The position numbers and the translations under genes are program-made. 64,000 nucleotides of DNA from Theocolax elegans (taxonomy: Eukaryota; Arthropoda; Insecta; Hymenoptera; Cerocephalidae), in NCBI GenBank assembly GCA_026168455.1, contig CM047425.1, forward strand, positions 85,377,580-85,441,579, given 5' to 3'. The notes under the pieces are model-generated. The model saw only the letters and a list, made by a program, of their open reading frames with translations, searched no databases and was not told the origin of the DNA. Below, in pieces: positions 9,051 through 19,200 of the stretch (the first letter of the stretch is position 1; every line of letters starts with the position of its first letter).

Positions 9051-11726
9051 AAAGACCCGCCTAAACTAAAGAGGTATTGGTCACGTGATTTGGAGGGGAT
9101 CAACCTCCAAATACTAGCTAACTCATTCAACACTATTTATAACTCTAATATAAATCTCATATCTCATTTTTCACCAGAACTTCATTCTCCAATTCTTGTA
9201 GAGTCGCCTGACCGGAATCACAGCTCGTTTTTGCACTTGAATTCGAATTTGTATTTGAACCCGAATTTGAATGGGAATTTGTCTTCACTGCCTTGTTCTC
9301 TCATCAATAATCCACCCCTCTCTCATACATCGGATCCACCTGTCTTCATTTGCCACTCGTCATCTCTTAGCATGTCATCATCTAATTTATTATCCACTTC
9401 TCACTCTCATTCATCCTGCATGTCTTCACCTAATTTATTACACATTACACATAACTCTCATTCACTCAGCACATCTTCATCCAACTTATTTCACTTATCT
9501 CATGATCTCCTTCTCAGCGATTCAACCTTCCACCTCCGTGCTTCCGTCTCACACCTTATGGTTTCAGCTCTCTCCGCTTTTGATTCTGTTGCTCCAGCTA
9601 AACTCACAACTGTCAGCAATAAATCTAAGCCCTGGGTGACAGCGGAGGTTAGAAAGCTTATTAAATTTAGGAATTTGGCTTTTAAGAATTTTAAATTATC
9701 TAACCGTTTCGAGGACTACGAGAAATTTAAAACACTAAGAAGTAGAGTTTCAAACCTTCTCGATAGCAATAAATATAAATTTCTTACAAACAAATTAAAA
9801 AATGCTGCAAACCCGAAAGCCAAATGGAGGGAGCTGAGAAATCTTGGTCTGTGCGCCAAAGCCAACATATCCCCGTTAGACACTTTCACCACCCAGCAAC
9901 TTAACAATCACTTCGTCTCAATCTCTAATCGGATTCCCCCGCTTTCGCCTTCCTTTTTAAATACTCTTTGCTCCTCTGCCTCCGATCCCCTTAATTCGCC
10001 TTCTTTTGAATTTAATGCAATCTCTTCCTCAGGAGTTCGGCGGGCTCTTTTTAATGCTAAGTCAAGGGCGGTGGGGACGGACGGGCTATCCGTTGTAATG
10101 CTAAAATTACTTGAGCCACAATTGACCCCACAGCTTACTTGTTTATTCAACGATATGTTATCTCTTGGGTACTTTCCTGACTGCTGGAAGAGAGCTCTAC
10201 TCTTTCCATTGGCGAAGTCGAACAGGATTGAATCTTGCTCTGATACTCGACCTATCGCGAAGCTCTGTGAGGTCTCTAAACTGCTTGAAAGGTTGGTACA
10301 CTCGCAGTTATCTCATTATTTGGAATCAAATCTTAAACTGATTGATAGACAGGCAGGTTTTCGCAGAGGCCACAGCACACAGACCGCCCTTTTGGGTGTT
10401 CTCGACGACGTCAGAAGAGCCATTGATTCACGTATGATCACGATTTTGGTCCTGTTCGACTTCTCCAAGGCGTTTGACTCGGTACCGCACGGCCCTTTGT
10501 TGACCAAGCTACGAGATATGGGTTGCTCAAACACGGTTCTTCGATGGTTTTTTCACTACTTGGTTGGTCGCTCGCAAGCGGTAGTGGATGAGTTGGGCGT
10601 CTGCTCTGATTGGCTTGGGGTCAATTCAGGCGTACCGCAGGGCAGTGTTCTGGGTCCATTACTCTTTTCAATTTTTATTAATGATCTCCCGGATGTTCTT
10701 CAATACAGTAATTATATGATTTATGCTGATGATGCCCAGGTTTACTACTCCTTCCCTCCAGACGAATTCGAATTGGGGGTCCAAAGAATCACACATGACG
10801 CAAATGCGGTTGCGTCCTGGGCCTCCCTCAATGGTCTAGATTTAAACATTAACAAAACTAAAGTAATGATCCTGGGCAGTAAGGCATATGTCTCGCGCAT
10901 GGACCTAACCGCTGCCCCGCGAGTTATGCTTTTGAGTAAAACGCTCCAGTACGAAAATCAAGTAAAATCACTTGGAGTCTGGTTACTGCCCACACTGGAC
11001 TGGTCCAAACACGTTTTAGCTATTTCGCAGAGGGTTCATGGAATCTTACGTTCGTTACGGTTTCATAAACGTGCTTTCTCCAGAAGCACTCGAAAATTTC
11101 TTGTCGAAGCCTTAATATTACCTCACTTCGATTATGCTTGTGCGGTCTATAACGATTTGGACCAGACCAGAAACCTAAAGCTCCAGAGGCTCCTGAATGC
11201 TTGCGTGAGATTTGTTTGGGGAAACTTGCGTAGATTTGATCATGTAACGCCCTTTAGGTTGAAGTTGGGCTGGCTATCTGTTGAGTCGAGACGTTTATTC
11301 TTCATTACCTCTTTATCATTTTCCATTTTATCACATAATTCTCCCCACTACCTAGCAGACCACTTCATCAAACTCAACAGCTCATCTAATTTACGCATCT
11401 CATCGCGTCATCCTCCCAAATCGCTGACCTATCTCCCCCCTCGCACCGAATCGCTACATAAATCATTTGTCATTACGGCCACCAAACAATTAAACTCGCT
11501 CTCTATCACGTCATTCGATCCATCCCTCATTGTCGCATTCAAACAAACTGTCTTCACCCATTTTCTTCGTCTCGACTCCTTAGCTTGGGAAGAAAGAGCG
11601 ACTCGGGAGAACCTCATCCGTCCCCACCTTAGCGACCTATGCGATTTAAGTATAAGTGCTTTATGTGATATTAGTAATGTAAGCGAGCTAGCGACACAGA
11701 GTGAGGATAATGCTGTTAGTGACTAA
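9051..11726 (+). CDS. LINE reverse transcriptase (ORF2-type), endonuclease domain missing
   Basis: This frame of about 890 codons encodes an RNA-directed DNA polymerase that would copy the element by target-primed reverse transcription. It is open from 9051 without a convincing start; counting from 9090, fingers/palm motifs include the SRAVGTDGLS block, GFRRGHSTQTALL, FDFSKAFDSVPH (catalytic Asp about residue 457), GVPQGSVLGPLLFSIFINDL and the catalytic YADD at about 545-548. A C-terminal block (LLNACVRFVWG..RFDHVTP..LGWL) is typical of Jockey/CR1-group proteins. The first about 170 residues are Ser/Leu/Asn-rich with imperfect 16-17-residue repeats, and the post-endonuclease WVTAEVRKLIKFRNLAFKNF segment follows. 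The catalytic part is uninterrupted, so the insertion is recent or conserved. Without the endonuclease it is probably not autonomous. Confidence 0.9.
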   Translation, partial: KDPPKLKRYWSRDLEGINLQILANSFNTIYNSNINLISHFSPELHSPILVESPDRNHSSFLHLNSNLYLNPNLNGNLSSLPCSLINNPPLSHTSDPPVFICHSSSLSMSSSNLLSTSHSHSSCMSSPNLLHITHNSHSLSTSSSNLFHLSHDLLLSDSTFHLRASVSHLMVSALSAFDSVAPAKLTTVSNKSKPWVTAEVRKLIKFRNLAFKNFKLSNRFEDYEKFKTLRSRVSNLLDSNKYKFLTNKLKNAANPKAKWRELRNLGLCAKANISPLDTFTTQQLNNHFVSISNRIPPLSPSFLNTLCSSASDPLNSPSFEFNAISSSGVRRALFNAKSRAVGTDGLSVVMLKLLEPQLTPQLTCLFNDMLSLGYFPDCWKRALLFPLAKSNRIESCSDTRPIAKLCEVSKLLERLVHSQLSHYLESNLKLIDRQAGFRRGHSTQTALLGVLDDVRRAIDSRMITILVLFDFSKAFDSVPHGPLLTKLRDMGCSNTVLRWFFHYLVGRSQAVVDELGVCSDWLGVNSGVPQGSVLGPLLFSIFINDLPDVLQYSNYMIYADDAQVYYSFPPDEFELGVQRITHDANAVASWASLNGLDLNINKTKVMILGSKAYVSRMDLTAAPRVMLLSKTLQYENQVKSLGVWLLPTLDWSKHVLAISQRVHGILRSLRFHKRAFSRSTRKFLVEALILPHFDYACAVYNDLDQTRNLKLQRLLNACVRFVWGNLRRFDHVTPFRLKLGWLSVESRRLFFITSLSFSILSHNSPHYLADHFIKLNSSSNLRISSRHPPKSLTYLPPRTESLHKSFVITATKQLNSLSITSFDPSLIVAFKQTVFTHFLRLDSLAWEERATRENLIRPHLSDLCDLSISALCDISNVSELATQSEDNAVSD
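9369..9518 (+). repeat. Three imperfect tandem repeats within the LINE frame
   Basis: Units begin at about 9369, 9417 and 9468 (spacing 48 and 51 bases). Each encodes a version of S-(M/T)-S-S-(S/P)-N-L followed by a His/Ser-rich stretch. The repeats keep the reading frame. Confidence 0.75.
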
Positions 11727-12330
11727 TGTGATAATTTTGCGCTGTGATATTCTTATTTTTTCTAATTTTGTGAAACATTACTCATTATCAGTATTATTTT
11801 TCTTTATCAGTATTTTTTTTCTTTATCAGTATTATTTCTCTTTATCAGTATTATTTTTTCTTTCTCTTTTAGCATAATTTATTCTATTTATTTTTGTAAT
11901 TACTCTTTTACTCATTTATATTTTCATTTTTTATTTGTTATTCTTACCTTACACTCATTCTGCTGTCGCTCGTCTCATTGTATTTAGCACTGTATTATTT
12001 ATTTATCTCGTTTGCGTTTTATTGTCATTGTTGTTTATTTGTTTATTTATTTTTGTTTTACTTTCAATTTTATTATAACTTTTTTCTCATTTTTGTATCT
12101 TTTTATCTTGTTTTACCTGCGTTTTTATTCATATTTTTATTTTTATTTATATTCTTATGCGCTTTTTGCTTTTATTGTAGTTACATCACTTGTTACTTTA
12201 CTTGTTATAATTTTTAATTTGTTATTTTATTTTTCACTGTCAGTGATGTATGTATTTTTGTGTTTACGGGGTTTCTACCCCTAAAAAACCCAATAAAGTT
12301 ATCTATCTATCTATCTCTCTCTCTCTCTAA

Positions 12331-12600
12331 ATCCCCCCTTTTTTCCTCCCTCTAAATCCCCCCCCTTTAAATCCCTAATTAAGATTAGGGATTTATCTGT
12401 ACATTAAAATTAAAATTAAAATTAAAACTATTACGTCTTACAAATGTATTTGTACTAGCACGTATTGGTATTATCGCGTAGATAATATTCGTGGACAAGT
12501 CCGTTAGAAAGGTAGAGTGAATAAATGTACACTGGTATGCTAGATATATGTATATATATAGTTTGAGTGTGTGCGAGCGTATTCGTGTGTGACCCGTACG
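12331..12600. other. Simple-sequence-rich junction
   Basis: C- and T-rich tracts (near 12330-12370), a short AAATTA-type repeat (near 12405-12425), and TA-rich DNA up to the GC-rich block. No gene. Confidence 0.5.
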
Positions 12601-12611
12601 GCGTCTCGAGC

Positions 12612-13560
12612 CGATTATTATTATTAAGTCACTTTATTGGCATCGTATCTAGGTACATATTGCCAGTCTCGAGCCGATCTGCTTTTACCTCCCGCGACGC
12701 AACCTGGCGTCTTGTCTCGCTGCCTCTGTCGGTAATAGAGGTATCATGTGTATCATGCGTGTACGCTCTCACAACAGTATTCAAGCAATTTGTGATTTTG
12801 TTGGCACAACCTATGGTCGTTTTCCATCTGCTGTCTCTCGAAACGCCGCCGAATTTCCACCTCGCGATGATAAAGTTGCCGAGACTCGTGCTCCCAACTG
12901 TTCCGTTCCGATAAGGATCTCGGTAGCGCCAGAGCCATCGAAGGGCCGAGATGGCCTTCATGTGGTCTGCGACTTCGCGAGCTTCTCCCTTTGGCTGTAT
13001 CCTCTCGCCTTGTTGAAGTCGTGGGTATCGGTTGTATCTCCTGTCGTCCCTGGCCGTATCCGCTTGCACGGTACTGTCTGTGAGGCTAGCTGCAGCGAGG
13101 ACAATCCGACAGGTCCACACCCGTCGACCATAATTAAAACAATAGACCCTCGTAATTGGTCGAGGGCATTGTGCCGAATTATGCCTTTGCTGCCAGCAGT
13201 TAAAGCAAGCATCGGGGGTGGATCCACCGATCGATCAGTAGGAATCGGAATAAGCCCACTGAATATGACTCTTCACCTCCTGATTGGCGAGGATAATTTC
13301 TCAAAAGGATCCTTTGCTTTACCTGGATCCTACCGTAGCTTTCTCTCCGGCACCAAATCAATCTCTGCGCTTCCCTCCTTTCGTGGCTTCTTAGAGATCC
13401 GAAGTATGGCTCCCAGGCGGGGATTCATCTGGGGAACAATCGTCGATCGAGTCGGAGGTCCCGGGGGCGATGGTGAACGTGGCGGTGATGGTAAAGCCGA
13501 AACATAGACGTCCAATTATCATTGGCGGTTCGGATTCGGTACTTTGGACTTGTTCTTCTT
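12612..13560 (-). mobile_element. GC-rich block, probable 3' end of another LINE on the minus strand
   Basis: This is by far the most GC- and CpG-rich stretch between the genes. On the minus strand it ends at 12612-12640 with AATAAAGTGACTTAATAATA, a polyadenylation-like signal followed by TAA repeats, as seen at the 3' ends of I/R1-type LINEs. Open frames run on both strands (253 codons plus, 163 codons minus), which high GC alone can produce, and I recognise no domain in either. Foreign composition and position support an inserted retroelement piece. The family is uncertain. Confidence 0.4.
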
Positions 13561-13639
13561 CTTCGGTCTCGTGGCCGAGGCACCACTACCACTCGCGGCT
13601 CCATTTCCCTCCAAATCTCACTGAAAACAATTTTCTCTT

Positions 13640-14745
13640 TTCTTGTCAATCAGGTTTTTGCAAGGGGCATAGCACTGAAACTGCTCTTCTTAGAGTGCTG
13701 GAGGACGTTCGGGAAGCTGCTGACAAATGAATAATTACCATTCTTGTATTAATTGACTTTTCTAAAGCCTTTGATTTAATTTCACATAATCTACTTTTAT
13801 GTAAATTAAAGAAACTAGGTTGCTCGTACACAGTTCTAAAGTGGTTCTTCAGCTATTTCGTAGGCAGGTCACAGGCAGTTTCTGGAGACGACGGTCACCA
13901 TTCAACCTGGTTATAAGCAACCGCTGGTGTGCACAGTGTAGTAATCTGGGTCAATTGATTTTCTCTATCTACATCAACTATCTTCCGTCGACTCAAAAGT
14001 ACACGAAAAGTATGGTATTTGTCGACGATACCCAAATTTACCTGCATTGTCGGACTTCCAAATTGTCTAGTGGAATTGCCACTATTACTAGGGATGCTGA
14101 AGCTCTCGCTGACTGGGCTAAATCAAATAGTCTACTCCTAAATACGAGTAAAACAAAAGTCATTATTCTCGGTACCAGACAATATACCTATGACAGCGTT
14201 AGATTTTATGTCTATTCCAAACATTGTTATATCTAGATCTATAATCGATTTTGTTACAGAGGTGAAATATCTAGGTGTATGGATCTCCTCGACTCTTGAC
14301 TGGAATCGCCAAATGAGATGCATCTATCAAAGGGTTAATGGGCTCCTTCACTCTCTGCGACATCATAAGTATGCCCACACTTTCGATACTCGTAAATTAC
14401 ACATTTCGATTATATATTTCGATTATTCTAAACTTGAGTTCAAATATTTGGTTTTTCTGCACAGTGTTGAACGTATTACAACCTTCTTTATCAGGCTCCA
14501 CTAGCCTCATTGTTATAATTCTAAATGCGTCTTAAATCTATGCTTTAATATCATAAATTAGTCTCTTTATATCTGGAGATCACATGCATATACTTCTAAT
14601 TACTTTAGTTTCATATTTTATATTTAAGTATCTCCTACCTCTTAATTAGCACTTAATTTTATAATTATCTTGTAGATTTATTAAGGCCAGATAGGATTAT
14701 ACCCCAAGGCTAAATAAAAATCTCTCTCTCTTTCTCTCTCTCTCC
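13640..14745 (+). pseudogene. Decayed LINE reverse transcriptase fragment
   Basis: Related to, but clearly diverged from, the intact element at 9029-12328. Matches run in order across frames: SGFCKGHSTETALLRVLEDV, then a stop at 13728-13730, then LVLIDFSKAFD, GRSQAV, a frameshift near 13915, SIYINYLP, FVDD in place of the catalytic YADD, LADWAKSNSLLLNTSKTKVI, and after another shift VKYLGVWISSTLDWNRQM. It lacks the N-terminal and fingers part. The 3' end reads GGCTAAATAAAAATCTCTCT, again running into a CT tract (about 14718-14748). Confidence 0.88.
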
Positions 14746-15021
14746 CTCTGGTGAGTAGTAAGCGGTAGCCTCCGACGTCTCCTACAATATCTGTATCATT
14801 TTTCAATCTGCTAACATTTTTTTGGGAGTTTACACTTTTAGGTTCAACAAATTCTATTCAGGAACCCGTTAATATAACAATGGCCCATGCCACTCCTCCT
14901 AAGTAGTTTAAAGTTTACTTAATAAATAAATTCATTGAAGATATAAAAGCCACGGTTTCTACGTTCGAATTCGAGATTGCAGATATAAAATCTTCTTTTA
15001 CCACGAGAATAATAAGTAATA
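14746..15021. other. Non-coding flank between LINE fragments
   Basis: No domain recognised. A short open stretch near 14930-15010 reads as a Lys/Glu/Ile-rich peptide without family match. It may be the 5' side of the LINE fragment that is interrupted by the palindrome. Confidence 0.35.
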
Positions 15022-15081
15022 AATTATTAAAAGGAATCGATGTCGAGGGTCAGTTTTTTAAATAAATAAACACTATTTATT

Positions 15082-15138
15082 TAAATTTAGTTGTACAACG
15101 TTTCGTCTGCGTGGTTTGCAGACCTCTTCAGGTACTAT
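15082..15138 (-). ncRNA. Hammerhead-ribozyme-like motif, minus-strand copy
   Basis: The mirror image of the motif in the right arm. Read on the minus strand it has CTGAAGA, the same six-pair stem II with AAACCAC loop, then GAAAC rather than GAAAT, closer to the canonical GAAAC. The same GTTGTACAAC follows. The extra G after the core is also present. Confidence 0.45.
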
Positions 15139-15291
15139 AAATTTATTGAGCACAAAATAAAAATTTTAATAATTACAAATTAACGGACGAAATATTGAAT
15201 AAATTAACGGAAGAAAATTTATTTTTTATTTATTCAATATTTCGTCCGTTAATTTGTAATTATTAAAATTTTTATTTTGTGCTCAATAAAT

Positions 15292-15346
15292 TTATAGTAC
15301 CTGAAGAGGTCTGCAAACCACGCAGACGAAATGTTGTACAACTAAA
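15292..15346 (+). ncRNA. Hammerhead-ribozyme-like motif, plus-strand copy
   Basis: CTGAAGA (15301-15307) fits the CUGANGA core. Stem II is GTCTGC (15309-15314) pairing with GCAGAC (15322-15327), followed by GAAA (15328-15331), then GTTGTACAAC (15333-15342), which can form a short stem III before a TA cleavage-type step. One extra G at 15308 lies between core and stem II, a departure from the ideal fold. Stem I would be AU-rich and is only weakly predicted. Activity is not claimed. Confidence 0.45.
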
Positions 15347-15410
15347 TTTAAATAAATAGTGTTTATTTATTTAAAAAACTGACCCTCGACATCGATTCCT
15401 TTTAATAATT

Positions 15411-15790
15411 AACAATGGAGGGTGAAATCAACAAGTTAAAAGTAAGTAATAAACTTGATACTGCAAAAAATTGCTATTTAGAATCGCGACTGAATAATGC
15501 TCCCGATGCACATACTAAGTGGAGTGAACTAAATAAAATTGGATTGACTAAACTTCGTCTATATTCGTAGATAATTTAGCACATGAATTAAACTTGGATG
15601 ATGTTTTCAATGGTCCAATGCAATAAATCCAGATTTTGATAATGCTTTTGGCTTTAATGTTATTACAAACCAGCATTTGGAGTGGGCGATTAAAGTAAAT
15701 ACATCGAAAGCCATAGGTCATGATGGAATTTCAGTTTCAATGATCAATTACTCTCTTTCCGTGATACTACCGCATCTCGCACTGAGTCCC
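15411..15790 (+). pseudogene. LINE fragment, pre-RT and fingers region
   Basis: Broken frames match the N-terminal part of the intact LINE protein: VSNKLDTAKNCYLESRLNNA followed by DAHTKWSELNKIGLTK (compare VSNLLDSNKYKFLTNKLKNA, then KAKWRELRNLGLCAK). After a frame change come HLEWAIKVNTSKAIGHDGIS and VSMINYSLSVILPHL (compare SRAVGTDGLSVVMLKLL). This region precedes the part found at 13640-14745, so the two may be rearranged pieces of one old copy. Homology ends near 15790. Confidence 0.82.
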
Positions 15791-16268
15791 TCTACCGTCC
15801 GACTTGCTCGCGATTTTATTTATATATGATTCGCTGACACTTGAAATAATAATAGCGTTATTCAATACAAAAAATTAATAGTAATAACAATGTACATATA
15901 TCATCCAATACTTACATCAAAAAAACAAAAGGATATATAGCTTGAAATTATTAGAAATAATTGAATTTAAATGAACGAAAAAATTAGTGAAATTCAACAT
16001 TAGTTCTTAAGAGTTGATTTTTTGAAAGAAAAAATAAAAAATAAATTAAGAGATTATAGTTATAAAAGTGTATAATATTATAATGTATCGTGAAATCATG
16101 AGCGAGTCGGTTGGCCGAGCCATCTATCATTTTGAAAAATTGCTATTAATAAGCTTCCTTAATAACAACTAACATCTACGAAGGTAGGTCATGAAATAGA
16201 TAATTTAGTTTTGTATTAATAATTTTTATGTATTTTATTAATAGTAATTCCAGAAAATACATGATAAT
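15791..16268. other. Intergenic spacer and aldehyde oxidase 3' flank
   Basis: AT-rich. On the minus strand AATAAA at 16239-16234, 30 bases after the aldehyde oxidase stop, is a good polyadenylation signal candidate. Nothing else recognised. Confidence 0.6.
16234..16239 (-). terminator. Polyadenylation signal of the aldehyde oxidase gene
   Basis: AATAAA on the minus strand, 30 bases downstream of the stop codon at 16271-16269. Confidence 0.55.
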
Positions 16269-19200
16269 TTAGCAAAAATCTATGTACATATTTTCCTTAC
16301 GAGTCAAACTTCCCATAAGGGTTGTTTCAAAAGTGTATGGTCCATCTAAATGACAAACAATGAGTAAATAAAATAATTTCTTATAATTATTGTTATAATT
16401 TTTTTATCCACACGCATAATTTATTATACTTACTTAACTCATACCAATTATCAAAGTTTTTGGCTTCTTTTCTGGCAGATTCAAGTGCATTTCGGATTGC
16501 TATAGGAATAACATAACTCATGCAAACAGCAGGTTCACCAGTAGCTAAAACAATTTTTTTCTGATTATTCACAGCTATTATGCTGTTTGCCAACAGTTGT
16601 TATAACTTTACCATTATAAAATGGAACTTAATCATTTTATGATGATTTTTTATGATCCAAAAATTTTATAAGGTAATAACATAATTTTGTATAACTATGG
16701 ATAGAAAATTAATTAAATACGTTAAAAAATATATTGTCGACATCATTGAAATTTATAAATTTGGAGTTGACAAATTATAATAATAACTGTAAAATTGTCA
16801 ACAAAGAAAGACAGAGGAAAAACTGACATAACCAAAAAAGAGTTGATGCGCGCGCATCCCGACTCCCGCAATTAGTGTTTTTTCTTATCAGATTGTCGCT
16901 GCAGACTATCCAAGGTTAACTTAATATTGATTGATAACTATTTTTTTGCATTTCAGTATATTAATTAAGAAAATTTTATCTTTTTTATATCATCCACTCT
17001 AGTTTAACTTTAACATAATTAATAAAACATTTACCATTACTATATATAATCGTTTTATGACCATAATTCTGTAATTGTGTATGTGGTTCGATCACAATTG
17101 TAATATGTCCCAAACTTTAGGTACACATTGAAAATATTTTTCAGAAAACAAGAAAAAATTTTTAGTTACTGGAATCTATTTGTTCAAAAGTTATTCTTAC
17201 CTCAAAACATTCAATTTTTAAAGTTTTTTCAACACCTGCTGTGTTTACAGCTATTTATCGCAAAACCTATGAACTTTTACTATATAACATTACATGTAAT
17301 ATTCGTTGCTAATTATGTCTCGAATTTAGCCTTTTGGGATAGAATTTTTAATCTCAAGTTCAATGTCTCATAAACTATCTGACAATATTAAAATTGATAA
17401 ACGTGTAACTTTGCCACAATTGATTTTTTCATCTAAAAGTCTAAAAGAAAGATTGAAGCAATACCTTTTAAACGATCTGTTGCTTGTAAGTGGCCTTGAA
17501 TTCTGTAGAAAGTTATACTTTAAAAAAAACACAAAATTTTTTTAGAAATTCAAATGGCTATCACCATGTTAATTTTTGAAATTTTTTTGTGTTTCTTTAA
17601 AGTATCATAATTTTCTACAGAATGAAAGGCCACTTACAAGTTACAGACCATTTAAAATAAGGTATTGTTGTCCATCCCATTGAACTTGGGATTAAAAATT
17701 CTATACCAGAAGGCTTAATTCGAGACATAAATAGCAACGAATGTAACGAACGAAAATATATAGTAAAAGTTGATAGATTTGTTGAAAAAAATTTGATAAA
17801 TATAACGTTTGAGGTTAGAATAACTTTTAACAAATAGATTCCAGTAACTAAATATTTTTCTGCTTTCTGAAAAACATTTCCATCAGTATGTACCTAAAAT
17901 TTGGTGCATTTTAAAATTTTGCTTCAAATATATATATGATTATTAATTTATATTAATATATATAATTATATAATATATAATTACGGTATAACTTCATATT
18001 ATAAATTATGGTATAACTTCATATAAAATTGGTGTTTTATCTTAAATATCGCCATTTTATGATAAAAAAGTAATAAAGCTTTCTATATTTATATTTTATG
18101 AAAAAAAGGAGATATAATTTTTACTAAAAAATTACCTTTAGATCGCAATACTCCATTAGGATTAGAAGAATTTCTTAAGAAGCTCACACGAAAGTCTACT
18201 GGAATATCTTTTGCTCCAGGTGGCTTATAATTCTGAAATGTGTTAGAAAAAATTAACGCTATTGATTATTGTTTCTAGATGGGTGTATTATTGTTTTCTA
18301 ATTTAATTACCCATGTTCTGTAATTAGTCAGTCCACCAATTTTGGGGTCGTATATTAATTCTTCAGATGTCCATGACCCTTGGCCCATAATGAAAGCGCC
18401 TTCAATCTGTCCCACATCGAGTACTGGATTTAGACTGACACCAGTGTCCTCTATAATGTCAACTCTATCTACGATGTATTGCCCAGTCAACATATCTGCT
18501 TCAATTTCGGCAACAGTTGCTCCGTATACAACGTAGTTTTGTGGTATATCGCCAACCACCGGGTTACAACTATAAATATAACAAATCAAATAATCAATTA
18601 AAATATTCGTTCTTTTGACTTTTTAACAATATTATTCTCTTTTACTTAAAGAAACATTTCATTCTAGTTTAACCATTTTAATTATTGAATTTTGTAGAAA
18701 AGTTGTGATAAGTTATTTTGAACGTGTACTCTATGATCATCAATTATTTAAAAGAAATTCTATACATAAAAGAATTTAACGGAATATAAAATCCAAGTTA
18801 AAGGGATCTATACCTTTCAACATAAGAATTATACGTTGGAAATATTGAATTAAAAATCTGAAAAAGCAAAAGCAAGGGAATGACGTTTTGATTTTTTAAG
18901 AGAAAATAAATATGTTAAAAATAATTGAATAAACAATTTTTGGTCGGTAATTATTGGTCTAAAAAGGCATAAATTTTCAACGCAAAAATCAGAATTAAAT
19001 TACAGATGTAAAAATCTGATAAAATTTGAATATACTGTTTAAAACATGCGTAAGGGCATGGCAGTCACTTTTCAATCCCAAGACTCATTATTTAAACTCC
19101 GTATTCGCGTTGCAGTTGATATACAAATAATAACAAACACATGTTTGGTTAAGATTTAACAGTTTTTCTAAAAAAAATTCTAAAAAAAATCAAAGAATCT

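Larger units (their letters stand above)
9029..12328 (+). mobile_element. 5'-truncated non-LTR retrotransposon (Jockey/CR1-like LINE)
   Basis: The element holds one long reverse transcriptase frame, an AT-rich 3' untranslated region of about 550 bases with repeated TTTATCAGTATT units (about 11780-11850), and a 3' end reading CCCAATAAAGTTATCTATC that passes into TATC and CT repeats. There is no poly(A). The apurinic endonuclease domain expected at the N-terminus is missing, because the frame opens just after where it should end. No LTRs or clear target duplication. The superfamily call rests on domain order (no RNase H, conserved C-terminal block) and is approximate. Confidence 0.85.
15022..15410. 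repeat. 389-bp near-perfect palindrome (Penelope-like terminal repeats)
   Basis: The left arm (15022 to about 15205) and right arm (about 15227-15410) are reverse complements with very few mismatches, separated by about 20 bases. Each arm contains CTGAAGAGGTCTGC, a 7-base loop, GCAGACGAAA and GTTGTACAAC, on opposite strands. This signature resembles the hammerhead-type motif described in the terminal repeats of Penelope-like retroelements, which often occur as inverted pairs. No Penelope reverse transcriptase or GIY-YIG frame is present, so this would be a solo inverted-repeat remnant. The palindrome lies beside, and possibly inside, a LINE fragment. Confidence 0.78.

Noticed and set aside
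11978..12284. Phe/Tyr/Leu-rich 'membrane' frames
   Set aside because: They lie in the T-rich 3' untranslated part of the LINE and result from base composition.
12746..13507. 253-codon plus-strand frame as a gene
   Set aside because: Lies in a GC-rich retroelement-like block, open on both strands, with no recognisable domain.
18814..18857. An additional aldehyde oxidase exon encoding TYNSYVE
   Set aside because: Phases do not fit: the preceding exon leaves two bases and the next needs one, so direct joining closes the frame and gives the family's usual spacing. Kept only as a possible cryptic exon.
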